From positions 1 to 49,350 of the forward strand of contig JARKQC010000142.1 of assembly GCA_029974985.1 (NCBI GenBank): a stretch of 49,350 bases of DNA. Reading direction: 5' to 3'. Of this stretch, positions 10,195 through 20,103 are shown one piece after another. Numbering within the stretch: the first letter of the stretch is position 1; each line of letters opens with the position of its first letter. This stretch comes from Bacteroidota bacterium (GTDB lineage: Bacteria > Bacteroidota > Ignavibacteria > Kapaibacteriales > UBA2268). The notes beneath the pieces were generated by a model. The model was not told the DNA's origin. It was given only the letters and a program-made list of their open reading frames with translations, and did not search any database. The translations under genes and the position numbers were made by a program.

Positions 10195-10597
10195 AATATT
10201 TTAAATTTACACTTAATAATGAATGTATATTATGATTTAAAATGAGACTTTGTGATGTTTTACTTTTCTAAAGTATAGAATATTACGAAAAAGAATTTAT
10301 TAATCCATAATAATTCATTCAAAAAATACATAATAAATATTATTTTAGTAATTTATATAGAAATTGCTAAAATTGTAATTCTTGCTTGTCTAATTTATTA
10401 AAGTTTAATGAGAGTGGCTGAAAAGTAGTTTATAAATAAGTTAATATGTCATTCTGAACGAAATGAAGAATCAATTTATATTTTATTAGGATTCTTCCCT
10501 TTCGCCCAGAATAACTATTATTTACCCATATCATTCTATTAAATTTATAATCTAATGCATTATTTAGCTTATCATTATATTGAAATTTTAATATTAA
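10195..10597. other. Convergent intergenic region without genes
   Basis: This 403-base gap separates the ends of the histidine kinase (+) and the arylsulfotransferase-like gene (-). It contains the inverted-repeat element listed separately and a small hairpin TACTTT/AAAGTA near 10260-10275. Otherwise it is AT-rich sequence with no open frame or RNA that I recognise. Confidence 0.6.
10448..10515. repeat. Degenerate palindromic intergenic repeat (GTCATTCTGA... type)
   Basis: The left arm (10448-10472) begins GTCATTCTGAACGAAATGAA. The right arm (10490-10515) is its imperfect reverse complement, ending CGCCCAGAATAAC. About 17 bases lie between them. The arms are strikingly GC-rich for this genome. 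The same kind of palindrome (GTCATTCTGAGCGAAGCGAAGAATC and its complement) recurs in intergenic regions of many bacteria, including Bacteroidota and Chlorobiota. As RNA it would form a long stem and could terminate both convergent genes. Confidence 0.65.
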
Positions 10598-13096
10598 CTA
10601 TTTATTTAAAATTAATTTTTTTGTTCTTGATTCAGTTGAATTACTAATTTTATATAAATACACACCAGCTAAAATGTCTGAATTATTTAATGAAAATATA
10701 TGTTTTCCTTCTTTAACAAAATTATTAAAAATTTTATTTAAGAAATTTCCATTAATATCATAGAGAGTAATTTCATAATTATCATCTATTGGAGCATGAA
10801 ATTCAAAATTAATGATATTAGTACTTGGATTTGGATAGCTCATTATATTTAATTCAGATAAATGAGATTTATCGTCATTTATATCCGTACTTTTCTTTTT
10901 AATTGTAAAATAGTTAGAGCTTATTGTACTAATATTTGTATCTGATTTTGCAGTAATTTTAATTTGATATGTAGAATCAGATTCAATATTTTCTGGTAAA
11001 TTCCATTTAAAAGCATATTTAACGCTAAATAAGTTATCTCTTAATAATCTATAAAACTCGCCATTCCGATATAATTCTACTTTAAAAATTGAATTTATTG
11101 AATCTAAAACATTGTAATCCCACCTAATAATATAACTTGATTCTTCCCATATTTCGCCACCAATAGGATATTTTATTTGAATATTTGGACCACTTGGAGT
11201 AAATGTTCTTGTCTCAGACCATTCTCCCCAACCAGATTCATTTGCAGTTCTAACCCGCCAATATTGCTTTTGTCCAATTATTGGTTCGGAATAAAGATAA
11301 TCAATAATATTAACAACAATATCAATAATATTAGAATTAAATTCAGAATCTAATGAAATTTGAATATGTGATTTATCAAAATAACCACGTGGATTCCAAG
11401 AAAAAATAATTTTTTGATTGATATTTGGTTTTGAATTATCCTTTAAATTATATAAAAATGGAGCTTGTGGAGGCATAAGAATAGTTTTTTTAGCAATAAT
11501 AAACTCACCTTCAACTGAATTAATTTTTGCAATTAACTCATTATTTTCAAAACTTGTTTCAAGAAGTTCAAAAAATCCTTCCCCTTCTTTTTCTCGATAA
11601 TAAACTTTATAATCTTCTTGATTTTTAGATATTTTAAAATCTTTAATATTTATTCTTAATTCACCGTCAACTTCATAAATTGAGCTTGGTTTCATAACAA
11701 TTCTATATGGAATTACGTTTGGAGCTTTTTCATTAAATTTTGGAAATACGGGTGCACAATCATATTTTTTAATATTTAATTCATTATAAATAAAAGCATT
11801 TAGGTTGTCGAATTTAATAGAAACTCCCGTTCTATTATCACCATCATTAAAATCGTAAGTATTTAATTGCATCATTTCAAATTTAGTAATATCACCAGAT
11901 TTATTACACGATGGATAAGGAAGTTTGTATGTAAATTGACTAACAAGATTATTTGGTAATTTAATTTCTAACTCGATATCTCCATCTGGATTTAACTCTT
12001 GCAATGTAATCTCGCCTTGACTTGCAGAAGAACCCCAATTTATGAAATTATTACCATTTGGTAATTTTTGGTAATTTCCAAAAATCGCGCTATAAATATC
12101 GGGCTGACTACGATGTTCCCAAACCATAGTACAAGTCATATTCTTTTCATCGAGAGCATATTCAACAGCTCTTGAATAATTTGGGCTATGCTGCTGACCG
12201 TTATCAAAAAGAGTGATATGGCCATTATCGAGTAGTCTTATATCGTGCTGATAAGAAAAATATGTCGGGGCATTTGCTTCGTTTTCACCTATAAATTTAA
12301 AATCATTTGATTTACCTCCAAGAGTCCAAACAATATCACCAGTTTTTTTATTTATTTTCATTACAGCGCATAAATTTCTTGCAGAAACTAAAATATTATC
12401 ATCATCATCATAAGCTAATGAATTACCATGAAAATACTCTATGGCGGGAGTCGCAGGGTTATAAGTATCAGAAATTGGTATATAATCCATAGATTGCCAT
12501 TGAAAAATCACATTATCATTTTGGTCAATTTCCTGAACAAAACCTTGTAAAGTTGCTCCATTAGGCTCACCATTCGGAAAATATTCCGACATATCAACAT
12601 ATTTAAAATCATATTTTAGAAGTAAGGAATTTCCATTTGGCATAATATGATGAGCGCCATAGTACCTTACGCGTTTGTATGGATTTATAGTGTCTTTAAA
12701 TGTTTTTAAAATATTAAATGATGTATCAGCAATATAAATAGAACCATCTAATTCTTGTGATTCTTTTCTTGTCATAAAAGAAAACAAACCATTAGGTTCA
12801 CTTTTAAAATGATAAGCCAAATATCTTTTTTCTTGACCTGGTACTAAAAAGTATTTCATAATTTGTCCACTTGAATCAAGAATAAGTAAGTAGTTGCTAA
12901 ACGGCCCCGAGGGACTCACATCATCACCAAATGGAGACATAAACAATGCCCCAGGCGAAGGATTGTTGATTTTTGTAACAACTGGAATTGGTAAATCATC
13001 TGGTAAACCCTCTGCAAACAACGAAAAAGATAATATATTAAAAATAAATGATAATATAATTATTTTCAATATAATAAATGGTGTAATATGGTTCAT
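10598..13096 (-). CDS. T9SS-secreted arylsulfotransferase (ASST)-like protein
   Basis: The protein has 832 residues with an N-terminal signal peptide (1-28). The main domain (about 60-400) has repeated beta-propeller-like strands. Stretches such as GAHHIMPNGNSLLL, EYFHGNSLAYDDDDNILVS and MKINKKTGDIVWTLGGKSND match the arylsulfotransferase/ASST family, which moves sulfuryl groups between phenols; many members have uncharacterised activity. A fibronectin III-like domain (about 540-635) and a domain beginning IKYPIGGEIWEESSYIIRWD (Ser-Thr-rich/KNH-like) follow. A T9SS sorting domain closes the protein (about 748-832: MSYPNPSTNIINFEF ... AGVYLYKISNS). The start is supported by GGGAG eight bases before the ATG. 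The protein is probably released to, or displayed on, the cell surface. Confidence 0.82.
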   Translation of the reverse strand: MNHITPFIILKIIILSFIFNILSFSLFAEGLPDDLPIPVVTKINNPSPGALFMSPFGDDVSPSGPFSNYLLILDSSGQIMKYFLVPGQEKRYLAYHFKSEPNGLFSFMTRKESQELDGSIYIADTSFNILKTFKDTINPYKRVRYYGAHHIMPNGNSLLLKYDFKYVDMSEYFPNGEPNGATLQGFVQEIDQNDNVIFQWQSMDYIPISDTYNPATPAIEYFHGNSLAYDDDDNILVSARNLCAVMKINKKTGDIVWTLGGKSNDFKFIGENEANAPTYFSYQHDIRLLDNGHITLFDNGQQHSPNYSRAVEYALDEKNMTCTMVWEHRSQPDIYSAIFGNYQKLPNGNNFINWGSSASQGEITLQELNPDGDIELEIKLPNNLVSQFTYKLPYPSCNKSGDITKFEMMQLNTYDFNDGDNRTGVSIKFDNLNAFIYNELNIKKYDCAPVFPKFNEKAPNVIPYRIVMKPSSIYEVDGELRINIKDFKISKNQEDYKVYYREKEGEGFFELLETSFENNELIAKINSVEGEFIIAKKTILMPPQAPFLYNLKDNSKPNINQKIIFSWNPRGYFDKSHIQISLDSEFNSNIIDIVVNIIDYLYSEPIIGQKQYWRVRTANESGWGEWSETRTFTPSGPNIQIKYPIGGEIWEESSYIIRWDYNVLDSINSIFKVELYRNGEFYRLLRDNLFSVKYAFKWNLPENIESDSTYQIKITAKSDTNISTISSNYFTIKKKSTDINDDKSHLSELNIMSYPNPSTNIINFEFHAPIDDNYEITLYDINGNFLNKIFNNFVKEGKHIFSLNNSDILAGVYLYKISNSTESRTKKLILNK

Positions 13097-13374
13097 ATCG
13101 AAACTCCCAATTTTTATTAAAATATTATTAATTTATGATAATTTATTAATGTTCAAATCTAATAATTTTTTATTAATAATATCAATAATTTTTAAAAAAT
13201 GAATTTTTTTTTAACTTTTTTAATTAATTAAATAAATTTTGAGTTTTGCATTAATTTATTTTATCGTTTAAGAAAAGATAATAGGAAATTTTTTATTTCA
13301 TATTTGTAATATTATAATCAAATATTATTATTTTTTGTTATTTTTGTTAATTATCACTAAACAATTCTATAATA

Positions 13375-15612
13375 ATGAACAATACAAATAGTAATAAAAA
13401 TTCAGATATTTTCAATGGTTTGAATAAAAATCAGTGTTTGGCTGTCGAGTCATTAAACGGTCCATTATTAATTATTGCAGGCGCTGGTAGCGGCAAAACA
13501 AAGGTATTATCTCATAGAATTGCAAATTTAATTGATAATTCTGTGTTACCTCATAATATTTTAGCATTAACATTTACAAACAAAGCGGCAAAAGAATTAA
13601 GAAATAGAATTGCTCAATTAATTGGATATGAAAAAGCAAAATATATTTGGGCGGGCACCTTTCACTCTATTTTTGCAAGAATTTTAAGAAGTGAAGCTGA
13701 AAGTATGGGCTATACATCGGCGTTCTCAATCTATGATACTGATGATTCATCTGCTCAAATAAAACAAATAATAAAATCATTGAACATTTCTGATAAAAGC
13801 ATTAATGCAACAAATGTTCGCAATAAAATATCATCTTTAAAAAACAAATTAATTTCTGCTAAGGAATTTACTAGTAAAGCTGAAACTATAGAAGAAAAAT
13901 ATATTTCAAAAATCTATAATGAATATGAATATATAGTTAAAAATAACAATGCTATGGATTTTGATGATTTATTACTTAATATTATTTATCTATTAAGACA
14001 AGATAAAGGAATTCTCGAAAAATATCAAAAACTATTTAGATATATATTAATTGATGAATATCAAGATACTAATAAAGCTCAGTATATCACTATTCAATTA
14101 CTTGCAAAAGCTCACCAAAATATTTGTGTCGTTGGTGATGATGCTCAAAGTATTTATAGATGGCGTGGTGCTGAAATTAGTAACATTTTAAATTTTAATA
14201 AGGACTATCCATATTCAAAAATTATTAAGCTTGAACAGAATTATCGTTCAACTAAGACAATAATTGAAGCGGCACACCATATAATACTAAATAATCACCA
14301 TCAATTAGCCAAAAAATTATGGACTGAAAACCCGCAAGGCGATAAAATTATAATACATCAATGTGCAGACGATAGAGAAGAATCTTTCAAAATTACATCA
14401 ATAATTCAAGATGAGGTTCGACGCGGAATGAATTATAACGACATTGCCGTACTTTATCGAACTAATGCTCAATCGCTTAGCCTCGAAAACACTTTAAGAA
14501 TGCAAAAAATTCCTTATGATATAATTGGTGGAATTTCATTTTATAAGAGAAAGGAGATAAAAGATGTATTATCTTATCTAACTTTGCTGGTTAATGATAA
14601 AGATAGCGAAGCTTTTAGAAGAGCAATCAACGAGCCACCACGCGGCATTGGCCTTACATCTTTACGAAATCTTCAATTATATTCTGAATTTAACAATACT
14701 ACATTATTAGATGCTTGTAAAAATATCGAACATATTCCAGAAATTAAGGGAAAAGCAGCGAACTCTGCTTTAGAATTTTACAAGATGATTTCTGAATATA
14801 AAACAATTATTCAAGAAAATTGTAATGGTGATACAATTTCAGACTATATTAATGCTACGGGTATTATTCAAATGTACGAAGAAATTGCAAGTGATGATGC
14901 CTATGATCGAATAAGAAATATAGAGCAATTATTAATAGATATAGATAATTATTTTGATGAAAATGAGCTTAGTACACTCGATGATTATTTACAACAAATT
15001 TCGCTTATAACTGATATTGACAATAAAGATTTAGATGATAACAAAACCTCATTAATGACACTACATACTGCTAAAGGGCTTGAATTTCCCGTTGTTATTA
15101 TTGTGGGCGTTGAAAAAGGACTTTTTCCATTAGAACGAACTCGACTTAATCAAGAAGAAGAAGAAGAAGAAAGGCGACTTTTTTATGTTGGAGTTACTCG
15201 TGCTAAGGAAAAATTATATATCACTTATGCTTTGCGACGTGCGAAATTTGGCGAAATATCTAATCAAGGACCTTCGAAATTTGTATCAGAAATCCCGAAA
15301 GAATATACAAATCGAGCATTTTCTACTGGAATGTCTTTTACAGATACAGAAAGTAAAAAATCAATTTCGCGAGCTAAATATGATAATAATGTAAATGAAT
15401 ATAGTCAAATTGCTCCAGATGATAATTATTCACAAATACCGAATAAAATTAATTCATTTAAAGTAGGTGATAAAGTTCGTCATCAAAACTTTGGTAAAGG
15501 AAAAATTATTCAAATTAGTGGATATGGAAGTCAATTAAAGGCTAATGTTAGTTTCGAAAATGTAGGCGTTAAAGTATTGATGTTGCAATTTGCTAAATTA
15601 GAAAAACTATAA
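13375..15612 (+). CDS. pcrA: UvrD/PcrA-type ATP-dependent DNA helicase
   Basis: This SF1A 3'-5' helicase of 745 residues acts in nucleotide excision repair and in removing proteins from DNA. Walker A AGAGSGKT is at 35-42. Motif Ia TFTNKAAKEL, motif II DEYQDTNKAQY, motif III GDDAQSIYRWRGA, motif IV QNYRST, motif V TLHTAKGLEFPVV and motif VI LFYVGVTRAKEKLY are all present in order. The C-terminal VGDKVRHQNFGKGKIIQI is the tudor-like tail typical of PcrA. The next gene starts six bases after the stop. A TATTTTTG match to the -7 element is at 13339-13346, without an evident -33 box. Confidence 0.94.
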   Translation: MNNTNSNKNSDIFNGLNKNQCLAVESLNGPLLIIAGAGSGKTKVLSHRIANLIDNSVLPHNILALTFTNKAAKELRNRIAQLIGYEKAKYIWAGTFHSIFARILRSEAESMGYTSAFSIYDTDDSSAQIKQIIKSLNISDKSINATNVRNKISSLKNKLISAKEFTSKAETIEEKYISKIYNEYEYIVKNNNAMDFDDLLLNIIYLLRQDKGILEKYQKLFRYILIDEYQDTNKAQYITIQLLAKAHQNICVVGDDAQSIYRWRGAEISNILNFNKDYPYSKIIKLEQNYRSTKTIIEAAHHIILNNHHQLAKKLWTENPQGDKIIIHQCADDREESFKITSIIQDEVRRGMNYNDIAVLYRTNAQSLSLENTLRMQKIPYDIIGGISFYKRKEIKDVLSYLTLLVNDKDSEAFRRAINEPPRGIGLTSLRNLQLYSEFNNTTLLDACKNIEHIPEIKGKAANSALEFYKMISEYKTIIQENCNGDTISDYINATGIIQMYEEIASDDAYDRIRNIEQLLIDIDNYFDENELSTLDDYLQQISLITDIDNKDLDDNKTSLMTLHTAKGLEFPVVIIVGVEKGLFPLERTRLNQEEEEEERRLFYVGVTRAKEKLYITYALRRAKFGEISNQGPSKFVSEIPKEYTNRAFSTGMSFTDTESKKSISRAKYDNNVNEYSQIAPDDNYSQIPNKINSFKVGDKVRHQNFGKGKIIQISGYGSQLKANVSFENVGVKVLMLQFAKLEKL

Positions 15613-15618
15613 GGTATT

Positions 15619-16281
15619 ATGGAAAAAATTGCTAAGAAAAAACTTTTTACAGCTTTGATTGTAATTATTTGTTTTATTTTTTTTGTATTTTATTCATATT
15701 TAAGAAATATACATTTTAGAGGGTTAGATTTTATAGTATATGCCAATTTTACGATAAATCAAGCATTTACAGCTACGAGTGTATTGTCAATTTTTATTTC
15801 TTATAATTTATCAACACTATCAAAATATGAAAACAAGTTAGCTAAAAAATATATAAGTTATAAACGATATTTCGGATTAAGTGGCTTTTACTTTATTATA
15901 TTACATATATTTTTCGGTTTTAGGATTATTTCGCAGGAAGTTTTACCACAATTTTTTTTAGAAGATTCTATTATATCAAGTCTCGGAAAAATAATTATAA
16001 TTTTAGGAATTTTTGCATTTTTACTATTTCTTTTTCCAGCAATAAGCTCTATGCTAGAATTTCGGAAAAAACTAAAACATAATAAATGGCTAATATTACA
16101 AAGAATTGGTTATTTAGGTTTTTTTATAGCACTAATACACGCAAGTCTTATTGGATACCAAGAATGGCTTACTCCTGAGAAATGGTGGGGTTCACTCCCT
16201 CCTATTTCTCTTATTTGTGTTATATTGATATTATTTACATTAATTTTAAGATTATCTGCTCTTATAATAAAATCAAAATAA
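15619..16281 (+). CDS. Ferric reductase-like transmembrane domain protein
   Basis: The protein has 220 residues with about six membrane helices and no cytosolic flavin or NAD domain. Two helices carry histidines suited to binding b-type haem across the membrane: FYFIILHIFFGF and FFIALIHASLIG. This is the pattern of the ferric-reductase-like transmembrane family (also MsrQ-like). AAGG precedes the ATG, and it starts six bases after pcrA, so it is probably co-transcribed. No partner reductase (MsrP or a flavoprotein) is next to it; the electron donor and acceptor are unknown. Confidence 0.75.
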   Translation: MEKIAKKKLFTALIVIICFIFFVFYSYLRNIHFRGLDFIVYANFTINQAFTATSVLSIFISYNLSTLSKYENKLAKKYISYKRYFGLSGFYFIILHIFFGFRIISQEVLPQFFLEDSIISSLGKIIIILGIFAFLLFLFPAISSMLEFRKKLKHNKWLILQRIGYLGFFIALIHASLIGYQEWLTPEKWWGSLPPISLICVILILFTLILRLSALIIKSK

Positions 16282-16374
16282 CATAATTAAATTATTACAA
16301 ATTGTACATTATTACACTTTGATAAAAAAAAAATCGTCTGAATATTTTTTATTAATAATTCAAAAAAAAATCTT

Positions 16375-17415
16375 ATGCTAAAATTTGCATATATTGAATA
16401 TTTATATGGTTTATTTGCTATCCCATTATTGATATTTATATATTATTATTACAGAATTTGGCGTAGAAGAAAAATAAATTCTATAGGTGAGAAAAATCTT
16501 GTTTTATCACTTATGACAGACACATCGAAATCAAAATCCATTATTAAGTTTTTTTTACTATTATTAGCTTATACATCTTTAATATTTGCATTGGCAAGAC
16601 CTCAGATTGGTACAAAGCTTGAAGAAGTTAAAAGATTGGGGGTAGAAGTTGTTTTACTTGTTGACGTTTCAAATAGTATGCTTTCAGAAGATATTAAACC
16701 AAATAGAATGGAACGTACTAAACAAGCAATTATGAGACTAATTGATAATTTGGAAGATGATAAAATTGGAATTATTGTATTTGCAGGTAAGTCATATTTA
16801 CAATTACCACTAACAACAGATTATTCTGCGGCAAGATTAATAACATCTACTTTAAGTCCTGATTTAGTGAATACACAAGGCACTGCTATAGGCTCTGCCA
16901 TTGATTTAGCAATGGAAACTTTTTCAAATGATGATACAAAAAGTAAAGCATTAATCATTATTACAGATGGTGAGAACCACGAAGACGACGCCGTTGCAGA
17001 GGCTAAAATAGCGGCTGAAAAAGGTATAATTATTCATACTATTGGTATGGGAAGTAGTAGTGGCGGACCAATTCCTATATATGAGAATGGTAAAATGTCA
17101 GGCTATAGAAAAGATAATCAAGGAAATGTCATAATGACAAAATTAAACTCACAAATGCTTCAAGAAATCTCTTCGGTTGGTAATGGTGAGTTTGTTTTCG
17201 CAGATATTGCTGATGTTAATCTTACTGATTTAATTACAAATATTGCTAAAATGGAAAAACAAGAATATGGTACAAAAAAATTCACTGAGTTCGATGATAA
17301 GTTTCAAATATTTCTATTAATTGTAGTTTTTATTATTTTATTTGAATTTTTTATATCTGATAAAAAAATTAACCCATTAATAACATTATTAAAATTCTTA
17401 GGTTGGAAATCATGA
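16375..17415 (+). CDS. batB: BatB-like von Willebrand factor A membrane protein
   Basis: The 346-residue protein has two N-terminal membrane helices (about 8-26 and 57-74), a vWA domain (about 88-285) and a C-terminal helix (about 310-328). The metal-binding MIDAS residues are intact: DVSNS (97-101), T170 and D198 in ITDGEN. The sequence ARPQIGTKLEEVKRLGVEVVLLVDVSNSMLSEDIKPNR is BatB-like. Bat proteins (Bacteroides aerotolerance) form a membrane complex linked to stress and oxygen tolerance and are usually encoded with a MoxR ATPase. Here neither moxR nor batA precedes it. Its TGA overlaps the batC start as ATGA. Confidence 0.9.
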   Translation: MLKFAYIEYLYGLFAIPLLIFIYYYYRIWRRRKINSIGEKNLVLSLMTDTSKSKSIIKFFLLLLAYTSLIFALARPQIGTKLEEVKRLGVEVVLLVDVSNSMLSEDIKPNRMERTKQAIMRLIDNLEDDKIGIIVFAGKSYLQLPLTTDYSAARLITSTLSPDLVNTQGTAIGSAIDLAMETFSNDDTKSKALIIITDGENHEDDAVAEAKIAAEKGIIIHTIGMGSSSGGPIPIYENGKMSGYRKDNQGNVIMTKLNSQMLQEISSVGNGEFVFADIADVNLTDLITNIAKMEKQEYGTKKFTEFDDKFQIFLLIVVFIILFEFFISDKKINPLITLLKFLGWKS

Positions 17416-18215
17416 AAAATATTATATCTTTTTTAATAATATTCTTAACTTTGGGATTATTTACCTCTTATTCTCAAGATAAAAAATATCTTATTCGTGA
17501 GGGTAATAAATTATATAAAGATAGTAAATACAATGAAGCTGAAGTAAAATACAGAAAAGCACAAGAACTTGATAATGGTATTAATTCTACATATAATCTT
17601 GCTAATGCTCTGTATAAAGAAAATAACTATGAAGAAGCTATTCAAAAATTTAAAGAGATCACTGAAAAAAATTTAGATAAAAAAACACTTGCAAAAGCAA
17701 ATCACAATTTAGGGAATTCATATTTTCAAACTCAAAAATATGAGGAAAGCATAAAAGCATATAAAAATTCATTAAAATTAAATCCTAACGATAAAGATAC
17801 AAGATATAATCTCGAATTAGCAAAAAAATATCTAAAAATGCAAGAAGAACAAAAACAGAATCAACAAAATCAAAACCAGCAAAATCAACAACAAGATAAA
17901 AATAATCAGAATCAACAAAATCAAAACCAGCAAAATCAACAACAAGATAAAAATAATCAAAATCAACAAAATAAAGATAATAAACAAGATAACAAGCAAA
18001 ATAATGAACAAAAAAATGATAAGCAAAATCAAGGCAATGAGTCTGAAAAGCCATTAGATAAAAATAAACAAGATATGAATCAAGCTAAAACACAAGAAAT
18101 TTCTAAAGAAAATGCGGAAAGAATTTTAAATGCTTTGCAAAAAGATGAAAAAGATTTGCAAAAGAAATTAAGAAAACAAAAAGGCGAAAGAACAAAAATT
18201 GAACGTAACTGGTAA
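17412..18215 (+). CDS. batC: BatC-like TPR protein with Gln/Asn-rich repeat region
   Basis: The protein has 267 residues: a signal peptide (1-22), three or four tetratricopeptide repeats (about 25-145), a very Q/N/D/K-rich low-complexity segment (about 147-215) and a charged C-terminal helix containing ENAERILNALQKDEKDLQKKL. That last motif is typical of BatC and vWA-operon TPR proteins. The ATG at 17412 overlaps the batB stop as ATGA, which fixes the start. It probably acts as a periplasmic scaffold in the Bat complex. The low-complexity segment comes from an exact DNA tandem repeat (see separate entry). Confidence 0.88.
   Translation: MKNIISFLIIFLTLGLFTSYSQDKKYLIREGNKLYKDSKYNEAEVKYRKAQELDNGINSTYNLANALYKENNYEEAIQKFKEITEKNLDKKTLAKANHNLGNSYFQTQKYEESIKAYKNSLKLNPNDKDTRYNLELAKKYLKMQEEQKQNQQNQNQQNQQQDKNNQNQQNQNQQNQQQDKNNQNQQNKDNKQDNKQNNEQKNDKQNQGNESEKPLDKNKQDMNQAKTQEISKENAERILNALQKDEKDLQKKLRKQKGERTKIERNW
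17856..17975 (+). repeat. 51-bp in-frame tandem repeat inside batC
   Basis: Two identical 51-base units (17856-17906 and 17907-17957) are followed by the first bases of a third copy that then diverges. Each unit encodes 17 residues, QNQQNQNQQNQQQDKNN. Because the unit is a multiple of three, gain or loss of copies keeps the frame. The exact identity of the copies implies recent expansion. Confidence 0.92.
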
Positions 18216-18267
18216 TATATTTTTTAACAATTAAAATATTATTTATATTGTTTATATTGAGCTTAAT

Positions 18268-20103
18268 ATGAAATCAAATTTTATAATTTTATTATTTATT
18301 TTATTTTCTGTTTATTCAAAATCTCAGGAGTTTACTGCTACTATTAGTAAAACCCCCGTAACTGTTGGTGAGAGATTTCAGATAACATTTAGTGTAAATG
18401 CAGAAGGCTCAAATTTTAAGGCCCCAGATTTTAAAGGGTTTTCTGTTTTAAGCGGACCGAGTCAATCTCAAAATATTCAAATAATAAATGGGGCTATGAG
18501 TCGCTCTTTATCTTTCAGCTTTTTATTAAGTGCTGACAAAATTGGTGATTATACGATTAATCCCGCATATATAAGTTGTGATGGCAAACAATTAAAATCT
18601 AATTCAGTTCAAATAAAAGTATTACCAGAATCAGACGCACAAAAACAACAAAGACAGCAAGAAGCCGAACACGAAAAATCTCTTGGAGATCAAGCTACTA
18701 AAATTCTGAAAGATAATATTTTCGTACGATTAAATATTTCCAAGAAAGATGTTTTTCAAGGCGAGCAAGTTACAGCAACTTATAAGTTATTTATTCATCC
18801 AGAACTTAATATTGTTCAGTTAAATCCTTCTAAAATTCCTTCTTTTAATGGATTTTGGGCACAGGAATTAAATACAGATAAAATTAGTTGGCAAAGAGAG
18901 ATAGTTAATGGGATTCCATATAATTCTGCAGTAATCAAACAAGTAGTTTTATTTCCTCAAAGGTCTGGCAAACTTACTATTGATCCTTATGAGTTTGATG
19001 TAATTGCAAGATTAAAAGTTCAGACTCGACGCCGTTCTAACGACCCATTTAGTTCTTTTTTTGATGACCCATTTTTTGGTGGTTCATATAGAGATTTTCC
19101 TTATAAGCCAAAATCAGAAACATATACTATAAATGTAAAACCATTGCCAAGCTCAGCTCCAAGTAGTTTTGAAGGTGCAGTAGGAAGCCTTTCCCTCGAT
19201 GCTTGGTTGGATAAAAATAATGTTAAAGCAGGCGAACCTATTACTTTGAAAGTTAAAATTTCGGGTAAAGGAAATCTAAAATTAATACAACAATTAAAAG
19301 TAAATTTCCCACCAGATTTTGAATTATATGATCCAAAAACTATTGATAATATTTCAATTTCTGCTGGTGGAGCAACGGGTAATATTTCTTTTGAATATTT
19401 AGCTATTCCAAGAAATGCGGGAAAATTTAAAATTGAACCAATAGAATTTTCTTATTTTGATTTATCAAAAAATGCTTTTACAACTGTGAAATCAACTGAA
19501 TTTGACATTACAGTTGATAAAAATGAAAATCAACAGTTAGTAAATAATGTAGTAACTGGAATTAGAAAAGAAGAAGTTCAATTAATTGGCAAAGATATTA
19601 GATTTATAAAGTTAAATATTAATGATTTTGAAAAAAATAGAACAAGTTTGCTATTTTCTAATCTATTTTGGTTATTTGTATTATTACCTTTTATTTTATT
19701 TTTTATAATAATCTTTTGGCTTAGAAAACGAAGAAATCTACATGCTGATATTTCATTATTTAAGAATAAAAGAGCAACAAAAGTATCAAGTAAACGACTT
19801 TCGATTGCAAAAAAATATATGATAAAATTAGAATATGATAAATTTTATGAGGAAATTAATAAAGCTCTTTGGGGCTATGTTAGTGATAAATTATTTATGC
19901 CTTATGCAGAATTAACAAAAGATAAAACACGAGAAACCCTAAATAGCAAAGGCGTTGACGAGACGATAATAAATGAATTTCTTGATACATTAGACGCTGC
20001 TGAATTTGCTCGATACGCACCGGGCGATGCAAAAGAAGGTATGGATAATATTTATAGATTAGCTGTAAAAGTAATAACAGATTTAGAAGGAACTTTAAAA
20101 TGA
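18268..20103 (+). CDS. batD: BatD oxygen-tolerance family protein
   Basis: The protein has 611 residues with a signal peptide (1-19: ending VYSKSQ). The large periplasmic part is built of beta-sandwich repeats (about 20-440); SKTPVTVGERFQITFSVNAEG and NISKKDVFQGEQVTATYKLF are typical BatD openings. A membrane helix (about 466-486) precedes a cytosolic helical tail. The family is named for oxygen tolerance in Bacteroides, but its molecular role is not established. A loop rich in D, F and G (about 250-275: SNDPFSSFFDDPFFGG) sits between domains. It lies 52 bases after batC and overlaps batE as ATGA. Confidence 0.9.
   Translation: MKSNFIILLFILFSVYSKSQEFTATISKTPVTVGERFQITFSVNAEGSNFKAPDFKGFSVLSGPSQSQNIQIINGAMSRSLSFSFLLSADKIGDYTINPAYISCDGKQLKSNSVQIKVLPESDAQKQQRQQEAEHEKSLGDQATKILKDNIFVRLNISKKDVFQGEQVTATYKLFIHPELNIVQLNPSKIPSFNGFWAQELNTDKISWQREIVNGIPYNSAVIKQVVLFPQRSGKLTIDPYEFDVIARLKVQTRRRSNDPFSSFFDDPFFGGSYRDFPYKPKSETYTINVKPLPSSAPSSFEGAVGSLSLDAWLDKNNVKAGEPITLKVKISGKGNLKLIQQLKVNFPPDFELYDPKTIDNISISAGGATGNISFEYLAIPRNAGKFKIEPIEFSYFDLSKNAFTTVKSTEFDITVDKNENQQLVNNVVTGIRKEEVQLIGKDIRFIKLNINDFEKNRTSLLFSNLFWLFVLLPFILFFIIIFWLRKRRNLHADISLFKNKRATKVSSKRLSIAKKYMIKLEYDKFYEEINKALWGYVSDKLFMPYAELTKDKTRETLNSKGVDETIINEFLDTLDAAEFARYAPGDAKEGMDNIYRLAVKVITDLEGTLK

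Noticed and set aside
17856..17975. CRISPR-like repeat array
   Set aside because: The units are directly adjacent with no spacers and are translated in frame within batC.
17785..18054. Hydrophobic antisense frames across batC
   Set aside because: They are the reverse reading of the Gln/Asn-rich tandem repeat and carry the same periodicity.
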